This document shows, piece after piece, positions 1 to 10,792 of a stretch of 64,000 bases of DNA. Source of the DNA: Vitis vinifera (Eukaryota; Streptophyta; Magnoliopsida; Vitales; Vitaceae); assembly GCF_030704535.1 (NCBI RefSeq), contig NC_081821.1:7083001-7147000 (forward strand), written 5' to 3'. Below the pieces are notes generated by a model. That model was not told the origin of the DNA. It worked only from the letters and a program-made list of their open reading frames with translations, and did not search any database. Numbering within the stretch: position 1 is the first letter of the stretch; every line of letters starts with the position of its first letter. Position numbers and translations under genes: made by a program.

Positions 1-59
1 CAGTAGGGATACTTAATAACAATATAAGGATGCTAATTACATTAAGCAATAAAAAAATC

Positions 60-345
60 ACATTAATCACCTTTAATATATAGTGCCACTTTTTGTAGTA
101 GTGACTGTATTCAATTTGCAGAGATCCATACCCTGTGAAGGCTGCCCTCTGACTTGTGGTTAAATAAATGCCACGGCAAAGGGGAGTCTTTATACAGGAG
201 CTAAGCATGAACCGTGCTCCAAGGAGCAGTTGCAATTTAACTATGAAATCAACTTCATGAGCCATTATATTGCAAAGGGTTTCAATTTTCAACCCCTTTG
301 TTGTGCGAAAGACGAGGGACTACATCTTCTATTTAGATTTTCCTT
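60..345. other. Remnant of GST-locus flanking DNA
   Basis: No gene. The stretch resembles the DNA between GST-a and GST-b in both copies downstream (about 3,820-3,960 and 12,530-12,670). Shared segments include the ATGAAATCAACTTCA-type stretch and the GAGGGACTACA block. It is probably the edge of a still older GST duplicate that has mostly decayed. Confidence 0.5.
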
Positions 346-352
346 TGAATAA

Positions 353-535
353 GAGCATGTTTGGAAGTGATTTTGAAAGAAAAAAAACTAAAAATGCTTT
401 TTAATGCTTGAAAGTGCTCTAATAAAATAATTGGATGTTTGATAAATTTTTGAAAATCGCTTTAAGAATCAAGAGATTCATTTGAAGCGATTCTCAAATG
501 ATTACTCAAAATGATTCCTAAACAATAACTTGATA
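353..535. repeat. Possible MITE-like foldback, unclassified
   Basis: The segment starts GAGCATGTTTGG after a TAA and contains inverted complementary runs, such as AAGTGATTTTGAAA against later TGATT/AATCA tracts. It resembles the Tourist-like family at 10,644 and 53,333 but its right end is unclear. Beyond it, about 540-1,140, I see no gene. Confidence 0.3.
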
Positions 536-1149
536 AATGATTTTTCGAAAATGACTCTTTTTGTTACATAATACTGAGCCAAAAACTCCATTAAAAAACC
601 TTCTTCTTTTTTTGTTTTTAATTCATAACACAATAGGAGACGACTCTCTTTAAAAGCGTTTCTAATGGAAATTTTATTAATTAAAGCACCTCCAAAAGCT
701 CCCATTTGTTTCTCAAGCACATGAAGCGGGAAATCTCCTAAAATAAACATCTAAAAAGCAAAAGAGTATTGTTTCTTAACTGCAGGACGCTGCAACCATC
801 CCTAATTTTTTTCTCCTTGAAATGTTGAGAAAAACATTAGGTATAGTTTCTTGAACGACTTGTTAAAAATACTTCGATTAAGTCATGTACCTACATTGAA
901 GTTTCATGTGAGAAGGTCATTTGACATTATATAAATGAGTTGTTGATCCCTCTTTCCACTCATCTTAATCCTATGTACATGAATTTTATCATCATTTATA
1001 CAAACATTAAGCACAGATTAAGGAGAGGAAAGATACAAGGTGACTTACTTTTACAACATAATTTTGTAAATAATTTAGGTAATACAAGCGAGTTTTGTGA
1101 ATTTATTTTGGTTAGTTTAAAATAAAATTGAAAGATGTTATTTACTTGA

Positions 1150-1290
1150 TCTTCTAACAGGCAATCCTTAAGTCAATGGTGAGAAACTGGGATTCCTAGA
1201 CATTGTATTATGTTCGATATTTTGGAAAGAGCAAGAAGAAGTTCTTGGTATAAAGATCATTGAACAAGCAGCCTGTGGTGAAAGATGCTC
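1150..1290 (+). pseudogene. Tau GST exon 2 fragment
   Basis: Reading the plus strand gives NGEKLGFLDIVLCS followed by an EEVLGIKII-like stretch. This matches the middle of exon 2 of the complete GSTs downstream (NGENMGFLDIVLCS, EVVLGVKFIDP). The part that should follow (DPEK to the TALTEL region) is missing, and the similarity stops after a CGER-like stretch near 1,290. There is no exon 1, no splice acceptor and no proper end. It is the fossil of a fifth GST gene at this locus. Confidence 0.75.
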
Positions 1291-1997
1291 TGCTGTTGGT
1301 TGTTCATCAGCTTAATAGACAGAGCTATTTTGCCTCCATGGCTCTTTGATTCAACTTCACTAATTAAAATCAGTAAAAGAAGACGTGTCTCTGAATCTTT
1401 TCCAGAGTGGGGACAGTTCTTAACCACACAGATCTATGAGTCCTCCTCTCATGTTCAATTTTACAGTTGAAGATGTTGACAGCTTAACGTCCCATAAAGA
1501 CTCCTTCAATGCGTGTTAATAACAATTTCGTAGGCATTGCACTCAATGAGGTCCATGGTGCCATCACTACCAGTTTCTGTACTAGTGTTATGAAGTGAGT
1601 CCTCGATTTCTAGTCAACCAAATCCCACAATGAAGTGAGTCCTCAGCTCATTTGAGCTACAACTGAGCTCAGAGGAATCATGAAATTTACTAATCATGAA
1701 ATCAACTTCAAGGACCAGAAAACTGTTCTCAGGTGAATTAGGTAAATGTGATTGATTTCAGATCCTTAAGAAACAAGAAATTCTGGTCATTACATGATCA
1801 ATGAGCTAATCCTTGATATGTTTTTAATAGAAAATCCATAACATATGCACTTATTTTTAACCAGATAAAAGGAGTTAGTATACATATGTCCTATTATTAA
1901 GAGGCTGAAGAAATGGTCCAGCTGTGAATTGTTTAGATTTTAAGTTTGGTGACTTCTTAGAAACTTGGCAAACAAGTCAAGTAATATGCTGGAACTC

Positions 1998-2004
1998 TAT
2001 ATAA
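1998..2004 (+). promoter_or_regulatory. TATA box of GST-a copy A
   Basis: TATATAA lies 61 bases upstream of the ATG at 2,065, a normal plant distance. The equivalent site in copy B (about 10,633-10,640) is followed at once by a MITE. Confidence 0.55.
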
Positions 2005-2064
2005 GGTGAGCATTCAGAAGAAAAAGCTCAAGATCCAAGAAAAAACTGAGAGGGACGTAAGGAG

Positions 2065-3253
2065 ATGGCAGAGGAAAACCAAGTGAAGTTACATGGGATA
2101 TGGGCTAGCCCTTATGTTAAGAGGGTAGAAATGGTCCTCAAATTTAAAGCCATTCCCTGTGAGTATGTGGAAGAAGATTTGAGGAACAAAAGCCAGTTGC
2201 TCCTCCAGTATAATCCTGTCCACAAGAAGGTTTCTGTACTCATCCACAATGGAAAACCCATTGCTGAGTAATTGATCATACTTGAATATATTTATGAAAC
2301 CTGGAAGAATGGTCCTCCACTTCTGCCTCAGGATCCCTATAAAAGGGCCAAAGTTCGCTTCTGGGCCAGCTTTGTCCAGCAAGAGGTGAGAAAATAGTAG
2401 CCTATATTTGTATTCGTGCATGCCCATTATAGAATATATTCTAACTCCTGCAGTGCATGACTTGCCTTCCTGTTGTATAGAATAAGGGGTTTTAAAATTG
2501 ATTCTAATATATTTCATTTTCTTGCATATGGTTTAAGATTGTTGGTTTAATTACCTGCTAGATTGAATAGAACCCTGCTGTTGAAAAAACACTAAACACC
2601 ATTCACTCTAAGAACTGAGAACATAACTGGAAATAAGCAGTGAGAAACCACAAAACAACCTGCATACACCATCAAGGTTGATGTTGCCTTTCCTGTCCCT
2701 GAAACCACTGATGGTCTAGCTCAGTTGAGCTGCTGCCTATGGAACTGCAGGGGCAACCTGCAGAAACCAGTGGTGCAGCTTGGGGGAGGCGCAGCAACAT
2801 CAATCTCTATGATGGACAATCTGCATACAGAAACATAAGTTTTTAGGCTGATACAAGGACTAATGATTATGAGTGTAGTTGTTTGAGAACATGCTCTTAG
2901 TAGTCAAAAGTGATGGGGAAGCACAAGAGAAAGCCATCAAGGTAGCGTTTGAGAAACTGAAGTTGTTTGAAGAGGGAATGAAGGATTTCTTTCAAGGTGG
3001 CACTCATCATATTGATGGTGAGAATATGGGATTCCTAGACATTGTGCTGTGTTCATTATTTGGCGCCCACAAAGTTCAAGAAGTCGTCCTTGGTGTAAAG
3101 TTCATCGACCCAGAAAAGTATCCATTGGTATACTCTTGGTTGACAGCTTTGACAGAGCTAGCTGTGGTGAAAGAGTTGCGACCTCCTCATGAGAAGCTGA
3201 TGGAGATTCTTCAGTTTGTTAGACAGAGTGCCCTTCAATCCTCTGCAGCTTGA
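2065..3253 (+). pseudogene. Tau-class glutathione S-transferase, GST-a copy A
   Basis: This is a two-exon tau GST. Such enzymes conjugate glutathione to electrophiles in the cytosol. Exon 1 is 2,065 to about 2,391 (ends CAAGAG before GTGAG). Exon 2 is 2,879-3,253 after the acceptor TGTAG. Exon 1 reads [16 protein letters not shown], with the family catalytic serine in the SPY motif, then the glutathione-site NPVHKKV and HNGKPIAE. The codon after IAE is TAA (2,269-2,271), where the paralogue at 10,976 has TCA. The frame stays open on both sides, so one base change truncates the product at 68 residues. Exon 2 is fully open, 124 codons. Splice sites look good, so it died recently or the stop is an allele or sequencing error. 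Confidence 0.85.
2655..2835. repeat. Imperfect palindrome in GST-a intron
   Basis: CTGCATACACCATCA near 2,659 and its rough complement near 2,805-2,835 (TGATGGACAATCTGCATAC) form a weak inverted repeat, with inner complementary GAAACCACTGATGG and ACCAGTGGT. The same structure sits in the copy B intron (about 11,370-11,540), so it predates the duplication. It may be an old MITE. Confidence 0.35.
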
Positions 3254-5068
3254 GTAGTAGTCAAGGAAGGTGTCTATGTGATGTCCTTGAGCAGATCTTC
3301 ACCTCTGGTACTTTTAGTTAGCGTGAAAATAAGCAGCAGTCAGCCCAGCTGTTTTGTTGGCTTCTGTTGATGGCTAAGTTTCTGCCTTTAGCTCACTGGA
3401 TTTTGCTTGTAATATGGCCTATGACCACCTCCATTTAATAATTTTCATATCAATATAGAAAAGGTGTTTGCTCAAAAGACATATTTTTCCTTTTCCTGAA
3501 TTGAACTTCAATAATTATAAACAGTAAAGAGGATTCATCATTTGAATCTTTTCCTCAGAGCAACTGTTAAATAACTTGCAATTTGAGATATGAGGACGCT
3601 AATTTCAGTTCAACAATCAGCCTGCTTCTCATTAGAACTTGCCTCTACACATGTTAATCATCTTTTAACAATTTCCTAGAGGTTGGACCCTATGAGGACA
3701 GTCAGACTTAGTAGTGCTCCTCTTTAAATATCAAGTCTCTCTCCTGCAGAAATCCTCCTTGAATTCTAGTTGAGAAAATGTCAAACAAAGCGAGTCTATG
3801 CATGAGTTGATTAAGTAACAAGTTTGGAAGAGCAGGTGCTATTCACTAACCATGAAATCATCTTCAAGAGCCAAGATAGTGCAAGGGGTTTTGACTTTGA
3901 AGCCCTCAGCTGAGGAACTGATAGACTGCACTTTCAAGCCAGATTTTCTTTGATATGATTAAATCAGAGCAATCCATCAAAATTTGGCACATATACATCA
4001 TAAAATTTAATATTAAGCTCTCATTTGCTCATCCAACAGTATGAAGCATAAGCAGTTCAAAGCACATCCTCAATGTCAATGTATCCTATAGATGATCACT
4101 AGAATGACACTTACAACTGCAAATCTGCAGAAAATAATTCATAAGTTCATAATTCTCACACCTTACCCCAAACGTCAAATATGGATTTACTTGCACAACA
4201 CCATACCATTGAAAGGCAACATTTAGAAATGGTCCATGCCAAATTTAATACAGCAGTTAACTTCAGATCATAAATTTGGAAACTCTTTTATTCTACTAAG
4301 TCTAGGCAATGGAAAAAAAGAAAACAAAAGAACAAATGCTCATACAATGTACAGAGAATGGATACCTCAACTGGGAAAATGGTCCAAATAATCCTTCTAC
4401 CAGTTCATGGTGGTAGATGTCCTTCATCACCACCCAACATAGCTTCAAGGATGGGAAAGGTTGCCAGATGTTTCAGGTTTGGGTTGATGAGTGGAGAAAC
4501 CAATAAAACCTAAACAAAATTGGGAAAAATCACCAATTACCAATTTAGGATGTTGAATGAAAGCTAAGATGTTTTTCCCTTCAACTAAATGTTCAAAGAC
4601 CCTTGAAATCTCGAGTTTGGACAAAATATTGCTGAAATCCAAGTCCAAAACACACCAATATTATCATCTCTGCCCAAGCCAAGTCTAAGTAAGAAGGATC
4701 TAGAAATAAAAAATAAACGCAATACAAGAAGCCCTGCTTGTAATGTGAACAATGCTTCTGGAGAATCCAGACTTTTGCTTGCTAAATTGTTTCTCCTGCC
4801 ATTTTTTTTCCTTAGTCAAAGTGAAAAACAGGGCGCGAGGGATGTTGCCTTTTGTTTATTGTTTCTGTAGGATGCTTTCAGAATTATGAAAGTTACAAAT
4901 ATATTTGACCATGCATTCTTGAGCATCAAGAAATTAGACTTCATTATGTGATCAATGAGCTCTTCCTAAGCATATTCAAATGTTTATTTTAATACAGAGA
5001 TCACATTATGATTTGGTTGCCAGATCAAGGAAAAGTAAGGCAAAGCTAAAGAGATAAGGTTGAAATTC
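3254..5068. other. GST-a to GST-b spacer, copy A
   Basis: No gene seen. This is the 3' flank of GST-a followed by the promoter region of GST-b, colinear with about 11,971-14,030 in copy B. The stretch of about 4,200-4,525 has no counterpart in B. Confidence 0.6.
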
Positions 5069-5074
5069 TATTTA
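5069..5074 (+). promoter_or_regulatory. TATA-like box of GST-b copy A
   Basis: TATTTAA-type sequence (CTATTTAATGG) lies about 55 bases before the ATG at 5,124. It is conserved in copy B near 14,025 (CTATTTAATG). Confidence 0.4.
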
Positions 5075-5123
5075 ATGGTTCCCCAAGCATGACCTCGAGA
5101 TTCAAGCATCACATTTGAGAGAG

Positions 5124-5977
5124 ATGGAAGAGGAAAACCAAATTAAGCTACATGGAATGTGGGGTAGCACTTTCACTAAGAGGGTAGAGCTAGCCCTCAA
5201 AATTAAGGGCATACCCTATGAGTATATTGAAGAAGATTTGAGCAACAAGAGCCAATTGGTCCTCAAGTACAATCCTGTTCACAAGAAGGTTCCTGTCCTT
5301 GTGCACAATGGAAAACCCATCATTGAGTCTCTCATCATTCTTGAATATATCGATGAAACCTGGAAGAATGCTCCCCGGTTGCTGCCTGATGATCCCTATG
5401 AAAGAGCTAAAGTTCGCTTCTGGGCCAGTTTTTTCCATCAACAGGTGAGAAAATTCGAAAAAAGTACATATCCTTGTCTCAATATCACCCTCATTCTTGA
5501 CCAGAAAATTGTTAACCATTGGCTAGCCCTTTCCATTAAAAAAACAATTGACTTCTAAATCTGATTCAATGGCTAACACTGAATTTTTTTCTTGAAGTGC
5601 AGTTGTTTGAGGATATGGGTCGAGTAATCACATCTGATGGAGAAGCACAAGAGAAAGCCACAAAGGACTTGTTTGAGAAGCTGACAGTTTTGGAAGAGGG
5701 AATGAAGGATTTCTTTCCAGGGGGCACTCCTTCCATTAATGGTGAAAACATGGGACTCCTGGACATTCTAATGTGTGCATTATTTGGTCCGTACAAAGCT
5801 CATGAAGAAGTCCTGGGAATGAAGATGATCGACCCAGAAAGGAACCCACTGTTATTCTCATGGGTGATGGCTATAACGGAGATACCTGTGGTGCAAGAGT
5901 CAACCCCTCCTCATGAGAAACTCGTGGGCCTTGTTCAGTTTATCAGACAGCATGCTCTTCAGTCCTGTGTGGCTTGA
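5124..5977 (+). CDS. Tau-class glutathione S-transferase, intact (GST-b copy A)
   Basis: Exons are 5,124-5,444 and 5,603-5,977, with donor CAG/GTGAGA and acceptor TGCAG/TTG. They join in phase 0 to 231 residues, a normal length for plant tau GSTs, which are cytosolic dimers that conjugate glutathione to xenobiotics and stress products. The start is the first ATG after the TATTTAA box and gives [14 protein letters not shown]. The N-terminal thioredoxin fold shows the expected catalytic Ser15 (GSTFTKRV), the cis-proline motif KKVPVLV (Pro57) and the glutathione-contacting Glu68-Ser69 ([10 protein letters not shown]). The helical C-terminal domain begins near KVRFWASFF. Position 16 is Thr where tau enzymes usually have Pro (SPF/SPY, as in GST-a). 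It is the only GST in the window open throughout. Exact substrates cannot be read from sequence. Confidence 0.93.
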
Positions 5978-6567
5978 CCACCTAATAATGCGACAAATGG
6001 AGTTTGTGCCTTGCGCTGATTAGTCTTCTTCTGTGTGGCCCTTCCATCCGTGTAGAGTAAGTGACAGCAGAAACCCCAGGATCTTAGCGGGTTCTGCCGA
6101 CCAAGACTAGGCTTTATGTTTTTGGATTTTGCTTGTAGCAGAACACAAACACACCTTTGTCTCATCCACTTGGTTCAAATATAAGAATTTTTTTTTAGCA
6201 GAGGGCATTTTCTACTTTCCTTTTCCACTCAGAAATAGCAATTTGCAGTAGAGGAAGCTCATATTTTGCTTAATATCCCAGAGTCCCAATGAATAAACCT
6301 CCATGATTGTGCTCCACAACATCTAAAACCAATTCCTCATAGTGCCATATATTAAGCCTAATCAGAAGCACATTATTTCTTTAACCATTATAAATTCGGA
6401 CTTCAATCTCAACCACAAAACTTGTTACTAAACAATTCATGGTTATAGTTTTATTTTCTCCTTGAAGAAGCTGCACTTCTTTCCGGACTTGTATACAAAG
6501 ATGTCACCACAAATAATCAGACTGATGCTGGTGTCACACTATACGAACAATTCAGTACAACATTATG
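5978..6567. other. GST-b 3' flank, copy A, with empty Copia site
   Basis: No gene. The stretch at 6,382-6,395 (CATTATAAATTC) is the unoccupied counterpart of the Copia insertion site in copy B. There TTATA is duplicated on both sides of the element (15,453-15,457 and 45,683-45,687). Confidence 0.75.
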
Positions 6568-6572
6568 ATGAA

Positions 6573-7378
6573 TGTTGTCGCCTCGCGTATCCGATGGTCC
6601 ACGTTGCTGCTAGATGGATGGACACGTGATTCTCAACACACAAGGGGTTCTTGATTCAGCGGTTGTACCTACAAAAAGGCATCCGGACAGGGTGTCCGGA
6701 CACACCCTTCGATGGTTTTATTAGCCATGGTGAGAAAGAGGAATGTAAATCAGTTGACCTTTTACTAGGTATCGAGAGGTTACCAGGAGATCTCTTTCTT
6801 CTTCGTGCGAAGGCATATATATACAGCTGCAGGGGTACTGTTCCTCTCATTAATGGTGAGGAGATATTTTATGTTGTGATGATGACAATAGGTGTCAGCA
6901 GGAGCATTATCACCCTACGAACGACTGTCAGAAACCATGGTAGGTGATGCGGCTGTCAGAGATCGTGGGAAGGTGATCATGTAGAATGATCGTGGGAAAT
7001 GACTTGCTATCACTTCATCTTGTCTTCTCATTCTGCAGGTGACAAGATGTGGGTCATGGCTGCTTGTTGTGATTGCGTGTAAGACTTGCTTTACTTTGAT
7101 TGACCATCCAGACGATTTATATCCGGATGGCTTATGCTGATTATCCGGATGTGTTGTGGAGACTATCCGGATGTCTACACTCTGCCAGCGTCGTTTGCTC
7201 TTCCTTGGATAGGAGAAGCTGAAACGTCGTTTGCCTTTCCTTGAGGCGGTTCGGATAGGATAACTGCACCATGCATATCCTTAGGGGAATCCGGATGATG
7301 ATGGTCCGGCTGATAACACGTGCCACGCGTCACTATGAGCTGCGTGCCACGTGTTTCCCAAGGGGAGGGGTCCCTACA
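6573..7378. mobile_element. Solo LTR, unclassified LTR retrotransposon
   Basis: The segment begins TGTTGTCGCC and ends TCCCTACA, the TG..CA ends of an LTR. It is flanked by the perfect 5 bp duplication ATGAA (6,568-6,572 and 7,379-7,383). Copy B carries the empty site (GATGAAGGCTT near 45,863). The base composition is richer in GC than the surroundings. It has several copies of the TATCCGGATG motif and a TATATATA box near 6,815. No internal retroelement DNA is present, so it is the product of LTR-LTR recombination. Confidence 0.8.
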
Positions 7379-7383
7379 ATGAA

Positions 7384-9944
7384 GGCTTAATACTTTCATT
7401 CAAATTTGAAAGCAGACATCTCATGATAATTTTGTGCAGAAATCAATATCTGTTCAAAGTCAAAAATTCTTTCACGCAGATAAAATTGAGAATCTCTGTA
7501 ATCTAGCTCTCTCATGCCTGTTTCTTAACGATCTTTGGCTCTGCCACCAAGAAGGCTTAAATGATCCTACAAAATCGTTTAGAATGTATTACAGTTGCTC
7601 ATTTCCGAGTTCATGATGCTTTATGTGCCAATGCCAACTCCAAATCTCAGAGTTCTTATACCAGATAAAATTAGGCATTTGGAGCACCATACACCATGCA
7701 AAAATCAACAGAGTGAATATTTATTTCTGTGTTTTTTTATGTGACATGTAGCGGACTGCAACCAACACAGTAAAATAAAAATATTGTAGAAGAAGCACCT
7801 AGGAGATAGGACCTCAACACACCCACATCGATTAAGATACGGCATTGAGAAGCTTACACAATGACCAAAGTATAAATAACCTTTCATCTCTGAGGGTCAT
7901 CAGCCTTGGATGCTAAACCACAGGCGAGCCACAAAGAGAAACCACTTGAGTTAAATAAGGATGAGCTTGATCACAAACCATTTGGCCAATTAGAGATCCA
8001 TTTTTCATTTTTAATTATTATCATTAATCCAATGGGCGACAAACAGCCGCTAACATTCATGTAGAAGTTACGTCGTGTAGCATAGCAAATGCATTTGTTC
8101 CAACAATGATCAGAAATGAGTATGTAGGTATACCCCTTGAATCCGCCTTCCAGTTCTGGGAAACTTGAGCTGACTTGCTCCTTTCTTGGTGTCCGGTACC
8201 CCAGCCTTTTATCTAAATTTCAAGCATTCTGAATGATATGAGAAAAAACCCTAAACTTAAATTTGAAATTAAGCAAAAAGAAAGAAGAAAACCAAAACCA
8301 TCCTATTTTTATCTTTCACTTTAAATTGGTAAATTCAAGTACCATACTAATTCAAGAATACAAGTATCAAAATACAGTCTTTTTCTGAATCACCGCATCA
8401 TCTTTCATTCTACTCTCCTTTTATTGGCCTACGACCCTCTTGGTAAATTAATCACTGCATCATCTTTTCTCATTTTTCTTTTTGTCTAAAAATTAAGATC
8501 GGATGCATAAAATTGTTCCACATCGTAAAGGTTTAAGTGAAACCTATTCTAATTTTACAAAATTTTCAGAATGGGTTATAATTAACTTATAAGAGTTGTG
8601 TTGTGCTTTGAATTTTCAGCTCGGGCAATCCTTCTTTCCACCCTAACATTTATTAAGTTAAACCATTTATTTGGCTTATGAGTTTACCCTATTTCATATT
8701 TAATATCCTCCAACATCTCCATCATACTATCATCTTGTAAAAGAATAGAGTACTAATGTTAATAAAATTAAAACGCTCATCTGCATATAATTGGTATTCT
8801 TGTAAAAGAATAGATTATTAATATCAGTAAAATTGAAATTTATGTATTAACATTCCATGTTCTAATGTAAAGACATATCCACCCAAAATTAAACATATTT
8901 TACACGGCACTAACTCTCCATCATTCCTTTTATGACTTTGATACATGAAAAAAGAAAGGTAAGAAATGTGAATAAAGTGTGAATAAAAAGGATTTCTAAG
9001 TGCATGACAAGATTTCATGTCATTGAAATGTTTTTATTTTTATTATTTTTATTTTCTTTTCTTTTTAACACTTCATCAGCTATCAAAATAACAAGGTTTG
9101 AACAAATAAAATGCCCGTATGAAAATTAATATGATTATTCATAAATTGTTATGAATAATAAATATAATGAAACAAGATTATATCCATTAATATTAATTTG
9201 CACAGTAGAATTATTCAATATATGATAATTGTGGTATTTCTCGTCTTAATAAATATTTATTTTTTCAATATTTATTATTGATAAAATTAACTGATAGTTA
9301 ACCTTTCATTTAAGAGAATTTTATCTATTGGGTAAAGGTTTTAAAAACAATTTCTCAACAAATAATTTTTTTAAACTATTTTCAAACTCAAATTCCATTT
9401 AGAAACAAAAATTAATTGAGAATTAAAATATATAATTCAGTAAAGATAAAGGTATTTTGCATCTCAACAACTTTAAAAATATTTTCTCTATTTTTAAAAG
9501 AATTTAAAGCATTTTCCATCTTTTTAATTTATTTAGAACATTTTACAAAATTGTGATAGAAAATATCCTAAATTTGTTATATAAAGTAATTTTTCAGAAC
9601 AAATTTTAAAAAATTATTTTTGGTTAAAAGTTTGTCAAGTGTGTTTTTAAAATAAAAAATATTTTCGAAAAACAAATTTTAAAAAATTATTTTTCATTAA
9701 AAAATTGGCAAGTATATTTTTAAAATAAAAAATATAGTTTCTATTTCACAAAATAACAATTACCAAATAAACATTAAAAAGCATATAAAAATATTGACAT
9801 TAGAGATCTAAAGTCTCTTTTGTCAAATAACCTAACCCTGTTTTTCTCTTTTATCCTTTTTTTAATAGTGACTGTCTAATGGCTAATTCCAAATATGAAA
9901 TTCAAAAAATGGGGGAGCTTTGGAGGCTGGATTGGCACCTGACA
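7384..9944. other. Intergenic DNA, copy A
   Basis: No gene. It is AT-rich and partly colinear with 46,415-50,045. For example, 7,600-7,960 matches 46,670-47,060 around TTAGGCATTTGGAGCACCAT. It includes the upstream flank of the truncated PPR copy. Long open frames are absent. Confidence 0.6.
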
Positions 9945-10031
9945 ATGAACCATACCCAACAGCTCTGCAGTTCTGTGTTGACAAACTGTCAGACCCTCAA
10001 GAACCTCAGGCAAGTCCACTTCTATGTATGA
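9945..10031 (+). pseudogene. PPR gene 5' fragment (duplicate of 50,109)
   Basis: ATG at 9,945 opens MNHTQQLCSSVLTNC and continues for 28 codons, nearly the same as the start of the complete PPR protein at 50,109 ([15 protein letters not shown]). It ends at a TGA (10,029-10,031) created exactly where the similarity stops and the upstream flank of GST-a copy B begins. The 60 bases upstream of the ATG also match those of the real gene. This is the junction of the tandem duplication, not a functional gene. Confidence 0.88.
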
Positions 10032-10643
10032 CGGTTCATAACCACACAGATCTATGAGTCCACTTCTCATGTTCAGTTTGAGAGTTGAAGATGGTAACAG
10101 CTTAATCTCCCATAAAGACTGCTTCTATGCATGTTAATACCCTTCTAACAATTTCCCAGGCATTGCACTCAATGAGGTCGATGGTGTCATCACTACCAGT
10201 TTCTGTAGTAGTGTGTGTGCTTCTGAACTTGCAGAGCTCTGCTCCCTAAGAATACCCTCCTTGATTTCTAGTCAACCAATTCCCACGATGAAATGAGTCC
10301 TCAAAGCATTTGAGCTGCAACCGAGCTCAGAGGAATCATTGAAATTTACTAACCATGAAATCAACTTTAAGGACCATGAAGCAAGAACCAGAAAACTCTT
10401 TTTCAGGTGAATTAGGTAATTGTGATTGGTTTCAGCTTCCTTAAGAAACAAGCAATTCGGATCATTACAGGATCAATGAGCTAATCCTAGGTATGTTTCT
10501 AATGGAAAATCCATAACATACACACTTATTTTTACCAGATAAAAGGAGTTAGTATACATCCCATATCCTTTTATTAAGGGGGCGACTTCTTAGAAACTTG
10601 ATAAACAAGTTAAAGTGATATACTAGAACTCCATATATATTAA

Positions 10644-10761
10644 AGTGTGTTTGATAGTGATTCTAGAAAACGTTTCTAATCTTTTTAACACTCGAATGAT
10701 AAAAATTTTCAAGTGTTAAAAATATTAGAAACATTTCCTAAAATCATTGTCAAACGAGCTC
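10644..10761. mobile_element. Tourist-like MITE between GST-a TATA box and coding region
   Basis: This 118 bp inverted repeat is flanked by TAA on both sides (10,641-10,643 and 10,762-10,764), as expected for PIF/Harbinger-type Tourist MITEs. The left end reads GTGTTTGATAGTGATTCTAG. The right end is roughly its complement (AAATCATTGTCAAACGAGCTC). A 119 bp relative lies at 53,333. Copy A lacks it at the equivalent place. Confidence 0.75.
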
Positions 10762-10792
10762 TAAGTTTATCATTCAGAAGGAGGAAAACAAA

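Larger units (their letters stand above)
1413..10030. repeat. Tandem duplication, copy A (GST-a, GST-b, PPR 5' end)
   Basis: This 8.6 kb block is paralogous to copy B (10,031-50,194 without its nested insertion). Similarity begins at the GTTCTTAACCACACAGATC stretch near 1,415, which pairs with 10,032, and runs through both GST genes and the intergenic DNA. It ends after codon 28 of the PPR gene, where copy A changes abruptly into the upstream flank of copy B. Differences between copies include an 806 bp solo LTR in A, a 320 bp stretch at about 4,200-4,525 absent from B, a 118 bp MITE and a 600 bp foldback in B only, and the 30 kb nest in B. Confidence 0.88.

Noticed and set aside
5190-5519. 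Minus-strand frame opposite GST-b exon 1
   Set aside because: Shadow of the GST coding strand with no family features; the same shadow appears opposite the other GST exons.
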